The notes: generated from the letters alone by a model not told the origin. A stretch of 64,000 nt of DNA from Prostheceraeus crozeri (GCA_907163375.1 CAJQUW010008680.1:372001-436000), one strand, 5' to 3'; positions 45,110 to 55,879 are shown, counted from the stretch's first letter. Numbers and translations: made by a program.

Positions 45110-45380
45110 TCGAATTAAATTGAAAAATTCTCGATTTTCGAAAGTCTTTTTTAATGCAAATTTTTGTGCCCCGACCAAATTTTATAAAGTTTGAGTTGAT
45201 TATCAGAAACACGTAGAAGCCAAGAGTCAAAAAAAATTGGAGTTTGGCTCTTGTAGTTTTGGAGCAATATCAAAAATGTGTAAGGAGACCCCAGGAGCCC
45301 CTACATCTCCGAGTACTAAAGTAGGGTCAACTGTGTTTTGCAGAAATTAGAATTTTGTTAGAATGCTATTGAAGATGAAA
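45110..45380 (+). repeat. Interspersed repeat family C, copy 1
   Basis: Shares ordered landmarks with 57270-57540: TTTTATAAAGTTTGAGTTGATT versus AATAAAATTGAGGTTGATT, CAGAAA(C/T)ACGT(A/G)GAA, GGAGCAATATCAAAA, CC(A/T)(A/G)GGAG, TTTTGCAGAAATT. A partial third unit is at 45480-45545. No TIR or tail recognised. Confidence 0.6.
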
Positions 45381-45621
45381 AAGGAAAAGTGAAAGTGAAG
45401 ATTTTGAAATGCTTCTAGGTTCTCGCAATCGTTTTCAAGGAATGTGAATAAGTTATATATGAAGCTGCTAAAAAATTCTTAATATCAAAAATGTGTAAGG
45501 GGCTCCAGCAGCAGCGCACCCCCGGGTAAACGGGCAAAATAGGGTTAATTTTTCCTAACCACCGCAAGAGAAGATGAATTTACTTGGAATTCTATTCATA
45601 AAGTTGAATTTTGAATTGTAG

Positions 45622-45875
45622 ATGATTCTCGTGATGAGGATGGTCAAACACTCACTCACCGGTGTGCTGCAGTCGGAAATACCGAATGCTTGATCGTCCA
45701 AGTTAAGCGAGACGCCACCTTGTTGGAGCTCGCGGACCATGAGGGGCAAACTCCTTTGATGCATGCCGTTGTCAATCAGCAGATGGAGACAACAAGAATT
45801 CTCATCAAAATGGGAGCTTCTATCAATCGGCAGAATCGACAAGGGCAAACGCCGTTGTCAATGGCGGCATATCAA
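45622..45875 (+). CDS. ANKRD55: ANKRD55-like gene, ankyrin-repeat exon 2
   Basis: The 254-bp exon begins after a TTGAATTGTAG acceptor (phase-1 entry) and ends at CAA|GTGAGA in phase 0. It encodes DDSRDEDGQTLTHRCAAVGN, then HEGQTPLMHAVVNQQMETTR, ILIKMGASINRQ and GQTPLSMAAYQ: two full ankyrin repeats with a start of a third. Human ANKRD55 has GCTPLMHAV, KLLLKMGANIN and LATY at the same positions. The ankyrin repeats are protein-interaction modules; vertebrate ANKRD55 has been linked to ciliary/IFT complexes and to autoimmune risk loci (family knowledge, not shown here). Confidence 0.88.
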
Positions 45876-46247
45876 GTGAGAGAAATGCACTTATACCGCA
45901 ACATAGGGGGGAAACTCGGACACCTTGGCATATTTCGACTTAAATCTCCACACATTAGCTGATTGAGTAAGTACATTAGGTAGAGCAACAAAGCGAAATT
46001 AATTAAATCTCCAATGTGAATGCAGCTTCGATTTTATTGACACATGTTGCTACGTATTACCACATGCATAATGCGCATGTGAGATTTAGACTTTTTACTG
46101 TTTTGGAGAAATTGACTCATCATGATAACAATACAGAAGAAAGAACAGCATTTTGCAAACTTCGAGTCACTGATAACATTGGTGATGTAAATACATTACA
46201 ATGTTAGAGAAAAATGGATTTCCACAGCGAAAGACAGTCATTCTGGT

Positions 46248-46500
46248 TTGAGCAATTTAGAATTTTGTCGGTTTGAAAACAACATGAAAATATATCTAAA
46301 CTTTGATATTGACTGCAAAGTTATCAACACCATCCTGAAATTTAGAACAAAAAATCATAAATTAGATGTCGTTACAGGGAGTTATAATAATAGACTGAAG
46401 TATAAAGAGCGTCTCTGTGAGCTATGCAATGATTCAAAAGTAGAAGCTTTATATCGCTTTATGATTGAATGTTCCGCCTTCGGTGGTCGATCGTACAATA
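46248..46500 (+). pseudogene. LINE C-terminal zinc-knuckle-like fragment
   Basis: The plus strand reads INTILKFRTKNHKLDVVTGS, then RLCELCNDSKVEALYRFMIE followed by CSAFGG. FRT-x-NHKL and C-x2-C...F-x-x-EC form the C-terminal module found after the reverse transcriptase in several LINE families. The frame breaks off at the palindrome at 46476. Confidence 0.65.
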
Positions 46501-46552
46501 AAACACGTACTTTATTGTAACGTGTTTTATTGTGCGATCGACCACCGAAGGC
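46476..46552. repeat. 77-bp hairpin ending the LINE fragment
   Basis: Arms 46476-46508 and 46520-46552 (GCCTTCGGTGGTCGATCG and complement, 33 bp, one mismatch) around an 11-base loop. The left arm is the 3' end of LINE coding sequence, so the right arm is an inverted copy of it. Confidence 0.9.
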
Positions 46553-46664
46553 ACTGGACGCCGAAGATCTGTCGTTTACCAATTTAATTTCAATATATCG
46601 ACGACCGCAACCTTTGGGGAGTTCTTTCTGCTCTTTTTTTGTTGAAAATCCTATTGCTGTAAAT

Positions 46665-46875
46665 CCTATTCTGTAAATGTGACATTGACTTTGTTTGTCT
46701 GCACTAGAGCAATCTACGTGTAATTGCCTTCAAATATGAAAGTATAACTGTTGTAGCAATATTTTATTGTTACCTTTTCATCTTTACAATCGCTATACTT
46801 TCATATCTGAAGGCAATTACACGTAGATTGCTCTAGTGCAGACAAACAAAGTCAATGTCACATTTACAGAATAGG
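46665..46875. repeat. 211-bp hairpin with 82-bp arms
   Basis: Arms 46665-46746 and 46794-46875 (landmark GCACTAGAGCAATCTACGTG and complement) with one or two mismatches, 47-base loop. The outer tip CCTATTCTGTAAATGTGACA shows no flanking duplication I can define. Probably a small foldback element. Confidence 0.9.
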
Positions 46876-47485
46876 ATTCCACAGAAGCCTGATTTAGCGA
46901 ATCATAAATTACCAAAGAAAATTGACTTAATCCACATGTATCAAAATGAAATCCTACAATCTTACAGGGTATTGTGATTTTAGCCATTTTGCACAATGAT
47001 TTGTATTGTCAGCAGAATGCATTCAGCTGCATGCAGTTCATAATTTGGACAAGTGTGCTCACCTAACAGATCCATTTAGCCTGCTGGAAAAGAGCTGTTA
47101 AGTAAATTTGCTAAGTTAACAATATCGAAAATTGATCAAAGAGGCAGCATAAGTTTTCATTGTTTTTTACGCAAACTTCAATTATGAAGCTGTTGATGAA
47201 ATGTATTTGATAATCAACATAATTTCCTCATAATATATTCTTATGAGTAAACTTTCATTCTATTTAAGATCTAGTAAGTTTCATATACTGAAATCCCAAG
47301 TATCAAATATATGATATACACAGGAATAATTTGCAAAAGTTTCGCTTTTCAAATATTGATCAAATATTTTTTTAGACCTCAGGAACGTGATCTTCGTAAA
47401 AAATTGAATCTTGTGATATAAAAATATTCGCTGATGCTTAAATTTTTAGGTCGACACTTTATGCTAGCTAAATGCAATTTTTAGT

Positions 47486-47760
47486 AGTGCGCGCGAGTTT
47501 CTGCAGGAAGCAATACCGAAAATTAGAATTTCACAAGATAATGTACACCACTTTGGCTACTACTAATCTGTGTCCATTTGCTACTACGAATTCTTTTTCT
47601 TGTCATACAGGATAAAAGCAAACACATGTAAATCCAATAGGAAACAGATTGTCGTCTTCGGTAAAAATAATATTTTCTATGCTTTCTCTGATTAAGTGAG
47701 AATTACTAAGTCTAGAGTCATAATTATTGGAATGAATCAGTCATGATTATGTTCTTCAGA
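47486..47760 (+). repeat. Interspersed repeat family A, copy 2
   Basis: GAGTTTCTGCAGGAAGCAAT, CTACTACGAATTCTTTTTCT, ATGTAAATCCAATAGGAAAC and TTCTCTGATTAAGTGA match copies at 31.05 and 58.38 kb. It faces copy 3 in inverted orientation 180 bp away. Confidence 0.65.
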
Positions 47761-47939
47761 AATCTTCAGATAATGAATGATTATGTTCATATGTTCATAT
47801 GTTCATGTGCTTTTGTCTACGAAGCTAAGCACATTCATATTTAACAAGAATCTTAATCTCGGTGCCCTAACTGCATTCTTGCATACATCAGCAATCAGAA
47901 ATTGCTGTCATCATGATAAGAACACATAAAAAAATGATC

Positions 47940-48149
47940 TGAAGACATTCCATGACAATAATTATGGTTCTTAACTTAGTAGGTCTACTTTTCACTTAAT
48001 CAGAGAAAACATTGAAAATCTCATCTTCCCGTTAAATTCCAATTGCTTCACATCGTGCTGTCTTTGATGTGGCCTGACAAAAGGAGGAGCCAGAGCACTG
48101 TAGACGCGCAGATTCTTGGTAGCCATAGGGTGCACATCATCCTCTGAAA
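47940..48149 (-). repeat. Interspersed repeat family A, copy 3, split by a hAT MITE
   Basis: On the minus strand it reads GATGATGTGCACCCTATGGC (after removing the hAT MITE, continued from 48922-48950), then TTTTCTCTGATTAAGTGAAA and CATGGAATGTCTTCAGATCA, matching copy 4 at 58380-58720. It forms a loose inverted pair with copy 2. Confidence 0.65.
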
Positions 48150-48913
48150 CAGGGATGCGGAGTCGGAGTCCTGGAGTCCTATCATTTTTGCTGGAGTCGG
48201 ACTCCGGACTCCGGCCTATAACCAGACCAAACATAATACAAACAAATTATTTATCCTCGTGCATAGCTGTCACTGTCTTGATGTCAACTTTCCCTGTCAA
48301 ACAAAAGTACAGAGACAGCAGTGCATGCAAAGCTTGTAATAGTTGAGGGAATGAGCCGTGATAGTGAAAAAGGATTGTCATCTCACTTGCTGATTTGGTA
48401 GAGAAGACAAGCCTTCCTAGTCTCGATCACACCTATGCACCAGAGGTCACATCAGAGACAAAAGTGAAATGCTAGTTTGTCTGAGAACACTACTGAGCAC
48501 TCACGTTAGTCGTGTGTGATATCGCCTCCAAAGCGCATATTAAAATCGAAAGTGTACTTATATTTTTGGGAGAAGGATGGGGATTTTCCTGCGTGGTAGA
48601 GACTGGAGAAAAACCGTGTGAAGCACACATCAATAAGATGGGAGTAGCCGAGTCGTATGCATCGAACTTAAAGCGACATTTGATGAACTTTCATCGAAAA
48701 TGATTCATAATTGATACAGCAATGATCATCAAAGATAGGTTCAGGTAAGCCTATATTGATCTATGATGCAGGTTGCCAGTTTTTTTCAAAAAACTAGGTT
48801 ATATATACTTGTCACCCGGAGTCGGAGTCCTATCAGAAGCCGGAGTCCTATCAACCGCCGGAGTCGGAGTCGGAGTCGCAGTCCTATCAAAATGATAGGA
48901 CTCCGCATCCCTG
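48150..48913. mobile_element. hAT element remnant with BED-finger fragment
   Basis: TIR CAGGGATGCGGAGTC and complement, with GGAGTCC-rich subterminal repeats on both ends. Perfect 8-bp duplication CTCTGAAA at 48142-48149 and 48914-48921. The plus strand near 48600-48703 reads GEKPCEAHINKMG and SNLKRHLMNFHRK, the second half of a BED zinc finger typical of ZBED hAT transposases. The rest of the transposase is missing. Confidence 0.9.
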
Positions 48914-49455
48914 CTCTGAAAGCTTCATTTTCGGTCTCGTCGGTAAAAAAATATGTTTCAAACATGATATTTATAAAATATTGTTTACTGTACTTGTGTT
49001 CGATTGAGATAGTATACGCCTGTCAATTATATCGCTAAATCAATAAATTCAGTATTTACAATGAAGAATAAATTTATATTAATCGAAATCCGACGAAATG
49101 TTTTCCAAATCGTGATTTGTAGATTAAATGAAATTTGATAATTGTTGGAAATCATTGTTGGAAATTGTTGGATATCATGTTCCGTTCGTACCTCAAATAA
49201 TAGCCTTACTAGATAATAGGCTAAAACTGAATTTGCATTGGAAAAATGTTGCAAAAACATTACGTGTTTAGATAGTGTGACTACGTTGGCCGGCTACCAT
49301 CATCCTAATGACGTGATGTATTTGAGAAATCATAAATACAGAGAGAGCGAGAGAGATGTTTTATTGTAACTTCAAATGGCAATCGAAATAATGGATACAT
49401 GTGTACAAAACTGACAAGAAAGATTCATAAAAACAGAAGTAAACACATACAAAAA

Positions 49456-50034
49456 TCAATCATAAAAAGTACTGGCAGACATAATACATAGTCGCGGAAA
49501 GAACGAGTTTCTCCGAATGGTTGTTTGACAAAACGGCACTGATAAACGACCACTTGGGAGCCTGGGAGGGATGAGAGACTTCAAAAAGGTATCTGAATAA
49601 GGCAGCTTCTTGAATAGGTTGTTTGCCAAGCGTCTTCTCCTCTCAGCAAGATTTGGTAAGTCAATTTTTCCTTTCATGCGAATGCAACGGTTCTGAATTA
49701 TTTGAAGACGTTTTTCATCTCCGGTAGATAAACCAATAAAAACAGGTGAGGCATATTCCAATAAACTTCTGATCAGGGCATTGTAAATCATGATAAATTC
49801 AGAGTCTGTTGTTATAGATTTCATACGTCGAAGAATATACAGTCTCTGTGCACATTTTCTCTCAACAAAGCTAACATGACTTTTCCATCTGAAGTCGCTG
49901 TCAAAGTAGACACCCAAAATACGGATGTAGGGATGGAAGGTCACTTTACTGATATATTTCTCAACATCTAAATTTTCTTTGAAGGAGCCTCGGTAATTGA
50001 TAAGCCCTACAGTTTTATCATTATTTAGCAACAT
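49456..50034 (-). pseudogene. LINE ORF2: RT thumb and C-terminus
   Basis: Reads ILGVYFDSDFRWKSHVSFVE, YILRRMKSI, IRSLLEYASPVFIGLS, NRCIRMKGK, and SLIPPRLPSGRLSVPFCQTT. Coding upstream of the first ATG (NELENISQWSSSNSM) shows that it continues from the RT segment at 50094-51059 across a frameshift and TAA near 50085-50093. The C-terminal LPSGRLSVPF tail matches the fragment at 402-1229, consistent with one clade. Confidence 0.85.
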
Positions 50035-50093
50035 AGAATTGGAAGAAGACCATTGAGAAATATTTTCTAATTCATTTTGATCATCTTAGCATC

Positions 50094-51059
50094 TTAAGCA
50101 GGATGAGTTTTCCTGATGCCAGCAATAATGCACAAGTCATCAACGTATTTGATCATATACGTAGAAGGGAACATCGGACGTAGCGTGGAAATGAATATCC
50201 CGAACAAATATGGTCCTAAAAGAGACCCTTGAGGAACGCCACTTGTTATCAGTTTGAGATCACTCTTCAAATTGTACATGCGAACTCGCTGTTGACGTTG
50301 TTCTAAATAACTGTTTAAAAACATTACAAAACTAGAAGGTAAATTCAGTTCCAAAGCTCGCGATAGAATGAGGTCATGACTAATCTTATCAAATGCTTTG
50401 CTGAAGTCAAAACTAACACGCAATGAAGCTCCAATACATGGATCGTCAAAGAACTTTGTCAAAATATCATGAGCCGCTATGACAGCGTGAGTCGTTGAAG
50501 ACATTTTCCTAATACCAAATTGATCACTACCAAAACAAGATGTTAGACGAGATCTCATGTCAGTCAGAATAATTTTCTTCGCAATTTTCGCGGGAATAGG
50601 TAGAAGGCTGATCGGTCTGAAGTTATCGAAAGATACCTTTGCATATTTCGGTACTGGAATTAAATCTGCGATCTTCCATGATATAGGAAACTTCCTTTGT
50701 TTTAAGAATGACATTATTAAATCAAAAATTGGTTCAGCCAAGATAAGAGCAGACTTCTTGTAGATACTCGTTGGAACGCCATCACTGCCGGTAGCCTTAG
50801 ATGGCAACCCAGAGAGAATTTTCCACACATCAATTACCGTGAAAGACGGCATCCATCCATCATCTTGAAAATTTGCAAAAGTGGGAGTGGTTGGCCGGGA
50901 ATTCATACTGGCAATGAAATTCTCGTTCAACTGGTTCAATACAGAATGAATAGGAGAATCATCCAAAAGAGCGTCGAACTGTGCATTTTCAGAATAGCCA
51001 CGTTCCATGTTTACATAAGACCAAAGTCCTTTTACTGACTCCTTTTCTTTTGAAAGCAC
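50094..51059 (-). pseudogene. LINE ORF2: reverse transcriptase palm/fingers
   Basis: Contains GSDGVPTSIYKKSA, FRPISLLPIPAKIAKKI, FDFSKAFDKISHDLIL (first catalytic Asp region), TSGVPQGSLLGPYLFGIFI, and IKYVDDLCII, the intact Y-V-D-D catalytic box. It is the most complete RT in the window, 321 residues without a stop. The N-terminal end joins the linker frame (51250-51060) by a frameshift near 51050. Confidence 0.88.
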
Positions 51060-52050
51060 TTTTTCTTTGCCTTAACTATTTCAACTTTCACCTTTACCTT
51101 GAGATAATTATATTTATCCCAATCGTGCAATCGAAAAGCCTCCCATTTCACATTGATCAAATATTTAAAAAATGGAGTAAACCAAGGAGCATCAGAATCA
51201 GAAAGATACACAATGTGTTGGGGAATAATTGACATCGAATCAGTTAACATATCAATTAGAAAATCACATTTTTATCTACATCAGACTCATCATAAAAAGT
51301 TGACAAATGGGGATGACTTAGAATTTCCTTTTCAAAAGCAAGAACGTGCGAGAGGCGCAAGTCATAAAAAATGTGCTTCCTTGAAGCTGTTGAAACATTT
51401 CTGTCTGATGGAAAGGCAAAAATTGTATTATGGTCCGAACCACTGATCGGTGGTCCAACTTCAACGTTTTCAGGACTGTATCTTTGTATTAGAATTGAGT
51501 CAACAAATATCATATCAAGTATAGCGTCATTTCGGGTGGGTTTTGACACAATATTCTTTAAAGAAAATGAATTCGTAAGGAAAGCACAATTATAACGATT
51601 AAAGTCGCCAGAGACAAAAGGACAATGGTGAGAAAATTTAATGAGTACGTCATCAAGACTATTACGAAAAGCAATGCAAAACTCATTAAAAACTGGTTGA
51701 GTAATACCAGGAGGTAAATATTCACCAACGATGATTAGCTTTAGCTTCGATATCACAACAGAACACACTTCAGCATAACTGAATAACGGAAACTGCAACT
51801 TCTCAGCGCGTAGGAATTTTTTGGACCAAATAGCCACACCACCTCGAGCAGAATTATTGTATCGATCAGTTCGATGACAGTCGTAGCCTTTGATGTTAAT
51901 AGATTGATTGGGCATATTCGAAGTTAACCATGTCTTTGTGCATATCACAACATCAGCATTAGAAGTAGATATTTGACAAAGGAGATCATCAAACTTGTTA
52001 TTAATGGACCTCAAATTTGTCAAGAAAATAGAAGGCAATCTCGCTCTCAA
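51060..52050 (-). pseudogene. LINE ORF2: apurinic-like endonuclease and linker
   Basis: Reads LPSIFLTNLRSINNKFDDLL, DVVICTKTWL, RGGVAIWSKK, VSGDFNRYN, and GSDHNTIFAF: the N, E (Thr-Lys-Thr-Trp instead of the usual T-E-T-W), D-x-N and SDH motifs of APE-type LINE endonucleases. The catalytic Glu of TETW is therefore Lys here. It ends at a frame change near 51253; a second frame (51250-51060) carries the linker YLSDSDAPWFTPFFKYLINV. Confidence 0.83.
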
Positions 52051-52194
52051 AGATTTTCTTGTGTTAAAATCAGAATTTAAAAATCCAGTTTAATCTCGTC
52101 TACGATGATTCCATTTATGAATAATTTCTTATTCTTGACATATGCCGTTTCACCTGGATTCTGAGTTCGGTGCTCAAAGGCTCTCCTTCGCATT

Positions 52195-52518
52195 TCAGCC
52201 AATTCTATTAACCTCCAAAGGTAAATCTTCCTGAAGAAACACTTTATTTAGAGGATGGACCGCCGATTTCAGTTGCCGCGCTTTCTGCAAAAACAGTTTA
52301 GCCGTCTTCGGTGTAGTTTGAACTTTGATAAGGCGAGGTTTTCCATCTTGCCGAGCTCTACCAATTCTGTGCACATCTTGGATGTTTGGAAGATCTTCAT
52401 TGAGGTCAAGCCCCTTAGCAATAGCGGAGACCGCCTCCTTACAGCTAGATATTTCATGATCATTCACACCGCAAAAACGGTGTAGCTTGAGAACGGCTGA
52501 ACCAAAAGAAAGACACAA
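52195..52518 (-). pseudogene. LINE ORF1-like fragment
   Basis: Reads VNDHEISSCKEAVSAIAKGL, VHRIGRARQDGKPRLIKVQT and ARQLKSAVHPLNKVFLQEDL: the RIG-x-x...KPR-(L/P)-I-(K/V) pattern of the RRM-like domain of LINE ORF1 nucleic-acid chaperones (Transposase_22-like). The frame continues past 52195 to EMRRRAFEHRTQNPGETAYV before a shift. The coiled coil or zinc-finger part is not seen. Confidence 0.65.
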
Positions 52519-52560
52519 GAGACGACGGCGATTCAGATGCTATAAAATTCCGATATGAGA

Positions 52561-53315
52561 GAATCACAGGAAGAATAATACGAGGATAAACAAAATGATT
52601 GAACGGAGCACTGAAAATACACAACCGCTGCCGATGACTGCCAGTATAGTTTTTTAATGTATGTTAATCATGAAGAAAATTGAAGCCTGCTTGTTCTTTA
52701 AGAAATAACAAAGTGCATAATGCTGAAATAATTTAGAACAACTTCGTGATGTAATAAATCCGTCATCATTGTTATTCAGCGATCTGCTATAGTTAACATG
52801 CTCAATTCTTTGTAAAAAAGCACATTTCCCGCCTTTACATTCGAATATTTCATACGTCAACAACCCCTTTCCACTAAATTTGCGTTCGAGAGCCGCTGTG
52901 TTGCATGAGTGCAGCATAATACTTTTGCAATCCGAGAGAGCCTCGCATCAAAACCATTTCTCACCGCCTTCCTCTACCAAATTCCAGGACGGTGGCATGT
53001 GAAATGCATCGCATGAAACAAAATGAAATGCTTTCACATTAAAGCCGCCCATCTGGTTTGCCGGTTACCCTGGATCCTACAAATAATGATTATATTGACT
53101 CGTTCACAAAGTAGTGAAAAAACTCGAATGAATGATGATTAGTGAATATTGTACTATCATGCATATACATCACATTAGTTTGCTTTCATAGCCCTGATTC
53201 TCATGCTTTATCAGTGAATAGTTTTCTAAAATAGTTTACTTGTAATTCATTTTCACTTTGATTTCATGAAATACTGACTGACTCCAACGAGTTGACTTAA
53301 GCGTTGCGATTTTAG
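52561..53315. other. ANKRD55 intron 2, no gene recognised
   Basis: A minus frame at 52654-52917 has no motif. May include the 5' UTR of the LINE. Confidence 0.35.
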
Positions 53316-53425
53316 GGATGGTACGACGGTGTTGTATTTCTTCTTCGAAATGGAGCAAGTGCCTTGATAATCGACAAACAAGGCCGCAGTGCTCTTCATG
53401 CAAGTACTTATCCTGTCGACAGCAA
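53316..53425 (+). CDS. ANKRD55: ANKRD55-like gene, exon 3
   Basis: Acceptor GATTTTAG, phase 0. Reads GWYDGVVFLLRNGASALIID, then KQGRSALHASTYPVDS, and ends AA|GTAAGC in phase 2. Human ANKRD55 has GWLEGCVSLLRNGA and NGRLPLHAAT at the equivalent place. It completes ankyrin repeat 3 and most of repeat 4. The phase-2 end joins exon 4 with its leading C to make Asn. Confidence 0.9.
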
Positions 53426-53879
53426 GTAAGCGAAGATTCTCTAAGCTTTGTTCGTCAAGGATGTACTGTATATCACAAGCCACATTATATGATGACTCAA
53501 TAAATCAACCAGGTGGACGCCATCTGGTGTCCATCCTATGAGTTCTGGATGCATACTCGAGCATTGGTTCCACATTTACGGTGTCGCCGTACGGCGATGG
53601 AGAGGTTTTCGCAATGAGTGTGAGCGATGATGGGGTTTATATGTACTTGTCAGGATGGTAATAATTAATAATGAAGATATTTTCATATGTACTCTTTTTT
53701 AATTAACTCTTTATTTTGCAAACTTTTGGACATTTCGACCGAAAGTTCATATATTACCCCGAAATCATTGCAAATACATTCAAATAGTGCTAGCCCACCT
53801 GACAAGATGCTTATAAGGACGGCAATCAGCGCTTTGAAATTTAAATATCTGTTGAAAAAAAATGATTCGCACAAGTAAC

Positions 53880-55030
53880 TTCATCATCATCATCATCAAC
53901 ATTTTATTAGCCATGGCAAATATGTGCCGTTGGAAAGATGTACAACTACAAGACTGCTTGGATACACTAGCACAGCGCGAATGCACGTGTTAAATAATGT
54001 TGAAAATAGTACTGATAGGAAGTACTTATCAACATACAAAGACTATACGGTTCACACATTACATTATTGAGCAAAGACACTGGATACACACACAGAGTTA
54101 AGACTGATTCGGAAAATTACACAAAACATGTGAGGCAAGGGATTTCAGGTGTGTTTGAAAAGCTGACAGGGAACATGATTGTAGGGATGAGTGGGGAAGA
54201 ATGTATATAATGCCACTTGTGAGGGATAAAGGTGCCCGCCGAAAGCGCTCGGATGGCGGATTAGTGGGCTGCATATTTTTAGGCAGCTCATAGTAGGTTT
54301 GTTTGAGGTTGTAATTGAGCTGACGTTGTAAGGGTTTATATAAGAGAAAAGCACGGGGACAAGTATCGTTAATCATGTTATAGGCTGTGCTTGCAATGAT
54401 ACGAGCACGACGAACAGACAGCAGCTCGAGCTTAACCTCATCATAATGAGTCCGACCGAGATGGGTACGGAGAGGCAAGCGCAAAATATATCTGATGGCT
54501 CTGTTTTGTAGAGATTCAAGCCTGTCGGACAGTACTTTGCCAATTCCAGCGAAGGCGAGGGATCCATATTCCAGGTGTGGCCGAATGTATGTCTTGTATA
54601 GTTGAATGAGGAGATCTTTACAGTAGGGAATGTTGGAGCACAAAATACGAAACGCGTAGAGTTCTCTGTTTATTTTGGAGCATATATGTTTGACGTGATT
54701 TTCATACTTCAGGTTATTTGTAAGAACAATACCAAGATGCATGTGGATTTGAGAGAAAGAAATGAGTTTGTTTTCGAAGGTTATTCCTTTCGGAGCGGGT
54801 CTTTTCTTGGACTTGGAGATTAGCATAGATACAGTTTTTGTGGTGTTGAACTTCATACCCCATATTTTGGACCATGCAAGAATGTCTTGAAGAGATTTGT
54901 TGACGTACGCAACTGCCATGACAGGATCAGCATGGGAAGCATATATTAATGAATCATCCGCGTATGCCGTACACTCAACAGGCGGAGAGTTTTCGAACCC
55001 AACTTCGGCAAATGTGGGTTGGTCACCAAT
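53880..55030 (-). mobile_element. 5'-truncated non-LTR retrotransposon with ATG-repeat tail
   Basis: Minus-strand LINE 3' portion: CTAYADDSLIYASHADPV at the 5' end (intact Y-A-D-D), RT thumb and C-terminus to a stop at 54098, a 200-bp 3' UTR, and a tail AATAAAATGTTGATGATGATGATGATGA ending at 53880 (five GATs shown as microsatellite). Triplet microsatellite tails are typical for CR1/RTE/jockey-type insertions. It inserts in ANKRD55 intron 3. Confidence 0.85.
54098..54919 (-). pseudogene. LINE reverse transcriptase C-terminal half
   Basis: Frame open from about 55010 (through AYADDSLIY) to the stop at 54098, without a frameshift. It includes LAWSKIWGMKFNTTKTVSML, HLGIVLTNNLKYENHVKHIC, TYIRPHLEYGSLAFAGIG, RLESLQNRAIRYILRLPLRT. 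This is the jockey/CR1-type thumb (IRP-x-LEYG-x-x-A, LQN-x-AIR). The reading frame is clean, which suggests a fairly recent insertion, but the N-terminal RT and endonuclease are missing. Confidence 0.85.
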
Positions 55031-55308
55031 TTCATACCATCAAAGAACAGTAATATTGATAATATCAAATTTATTTCAAATATTTATCACTCTAAATGAG
55101 GTCATATTATTGAGATTATGTAATTCATGTAAGTCTATCTGACTAATTAGGAAAGAGTAGTAGCAAATTCAGCAACCTGAAGTCTTATTGCAACCGTAAT
55201 GAAGTCTTGACAAAACTGATGATAAAACTGATAGCTACTTATCCTTGTTTTTTGACGGATCATATAACTGAATTAACCCTTGACTTTATAGGCCTAGGGC
55301 CTGTGGGA
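55031..55308. other. ANKRD55 intron 3, short empty stretch
   Basis: Nothing recognised between the LINE and the LTR-bounded insertion. Confidence 0.4.
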
Positions 55309-55339
55309 TATAGTGTAAGAGTATGATTCATTTTATCTT

Positions 55340-55862
55340 GCATTTTTTCTCTGCATGTTCTCCATGGATTTCGCAAAACTCTTGGGAACGGCCCTTTGAT
55401 GATTACATAGGAGAGCAACAGCACGATTTGCTCGATTGTATGCCAATATCTCTTATTGGGCAAATCATCATCCTCTTTGGTCAAAAGCTACAACTGATCT
55501 TCCAGGGTTTTGCTGGCGTTGTACGTTCGAAAAACTTTTGTTCGAAAAAAAGTCCAGGCATCAATTCCTTGAGATAAACATTTAACACAGTTGTGTTAAG
55601 ACGGTCGAAGAGATCATCACCTGCTTTTTTGTTTTCCATGAAAAGCTTCAAATTCTTGAATACTCGTTTTAGAACTGGCACTTTATTGTTGTATCTGATG
55701 GAATCTTTGCCAAGAAAATCGAACTCCACAACGTATTTCCTGCCTTCGGCTTCTTTATGCAATGTAATATGTTCGTAACGCAAAGAGCAGCAACCAACGG
55801 TAGGTTTTTCTTCTTCCCACCATCGCCAAACCTCCTCCTCTTCTTTCTTCCCTAGGTTCTTT
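55340..55862 (-). pseudogene. TOP1: Topoisomerase I (TOP1) intronless fragment
   Basis: The minus strand reads [15 protein letters not shown], then [50 protein letters not shown]; then after a shift [14 protein letters not shown] and [10 protein letters not shown]; then in a third frame [20 protein letters not shown] followed by [14 protein letters not shown]. These follow eukaryotic TOP1 residue by residue through the end of the core domain into the linker. There are no introns, so it comes from mRNA. Two frameshifts and a stop make it dead. The catalytic Tyr domain and the N-terminal core are absent. Confidence 0.93.
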
Positions 55863-55879
55863 CTTAACATCTTGACTCA

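Larger units (their letters stand above)
45960..47480. mobile_element. Older, disrupted copy of the P-like MITE
   Basis: GAGTAAGTACATTAGGTAGAG near 45966 and a block GTCGACACTTTATGC near 47451 correspond to the ends of the MITE at 34727-35380. Interior blocks (TCTCCAATGTGAATGCAG, GATAATCAACATAATTTCC) also correspond. About 0.8 kb of it is foreign: the LINE C-terminal fragment and two hairpins at 46.2-46.9 kb. TIRs are too decayed for a TSD call. Confidence 0.55.
49340..52560 (-). mobile_element. Nearly complete CR1/L2-like non-LTR retrotransposon
   Basis: On the minus strand in order: an ORF1-like RRM-type fragment (52518-52195), an endonuclease (52050-51256), a linker (51250-51060), a reverse transcriptase (51059-50094), the RT thumb and C-terminus (50034-49456), and a 3' UTR ending near 49340 beside CTCTCTCGCTCTCTCTG. 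It is antisense to ANKRD55, in intron 2. At least three frameshifts separate the ORF2 segments, so it is inactive. The 5' end is uncertain (52.56-52.65 kb). Confidence 0.82.

Noticed and set aside
45690..45962. Open frame starting at ATG 45690 as an independent ankyrin protein
   Set aside because: Coding similarity starts upstream at 45622 after a splice acceptor and ends at the donor at 45876; the rest of the frame is intron. It is an exon of ANKRD55, not a separate gene.
53318..53503. Plus-strand frame MVRRCCISSSKW
   Set aside because: Wrong frame over ANKRD55 exon 3; the true frame starts GWYDGV at 53316.
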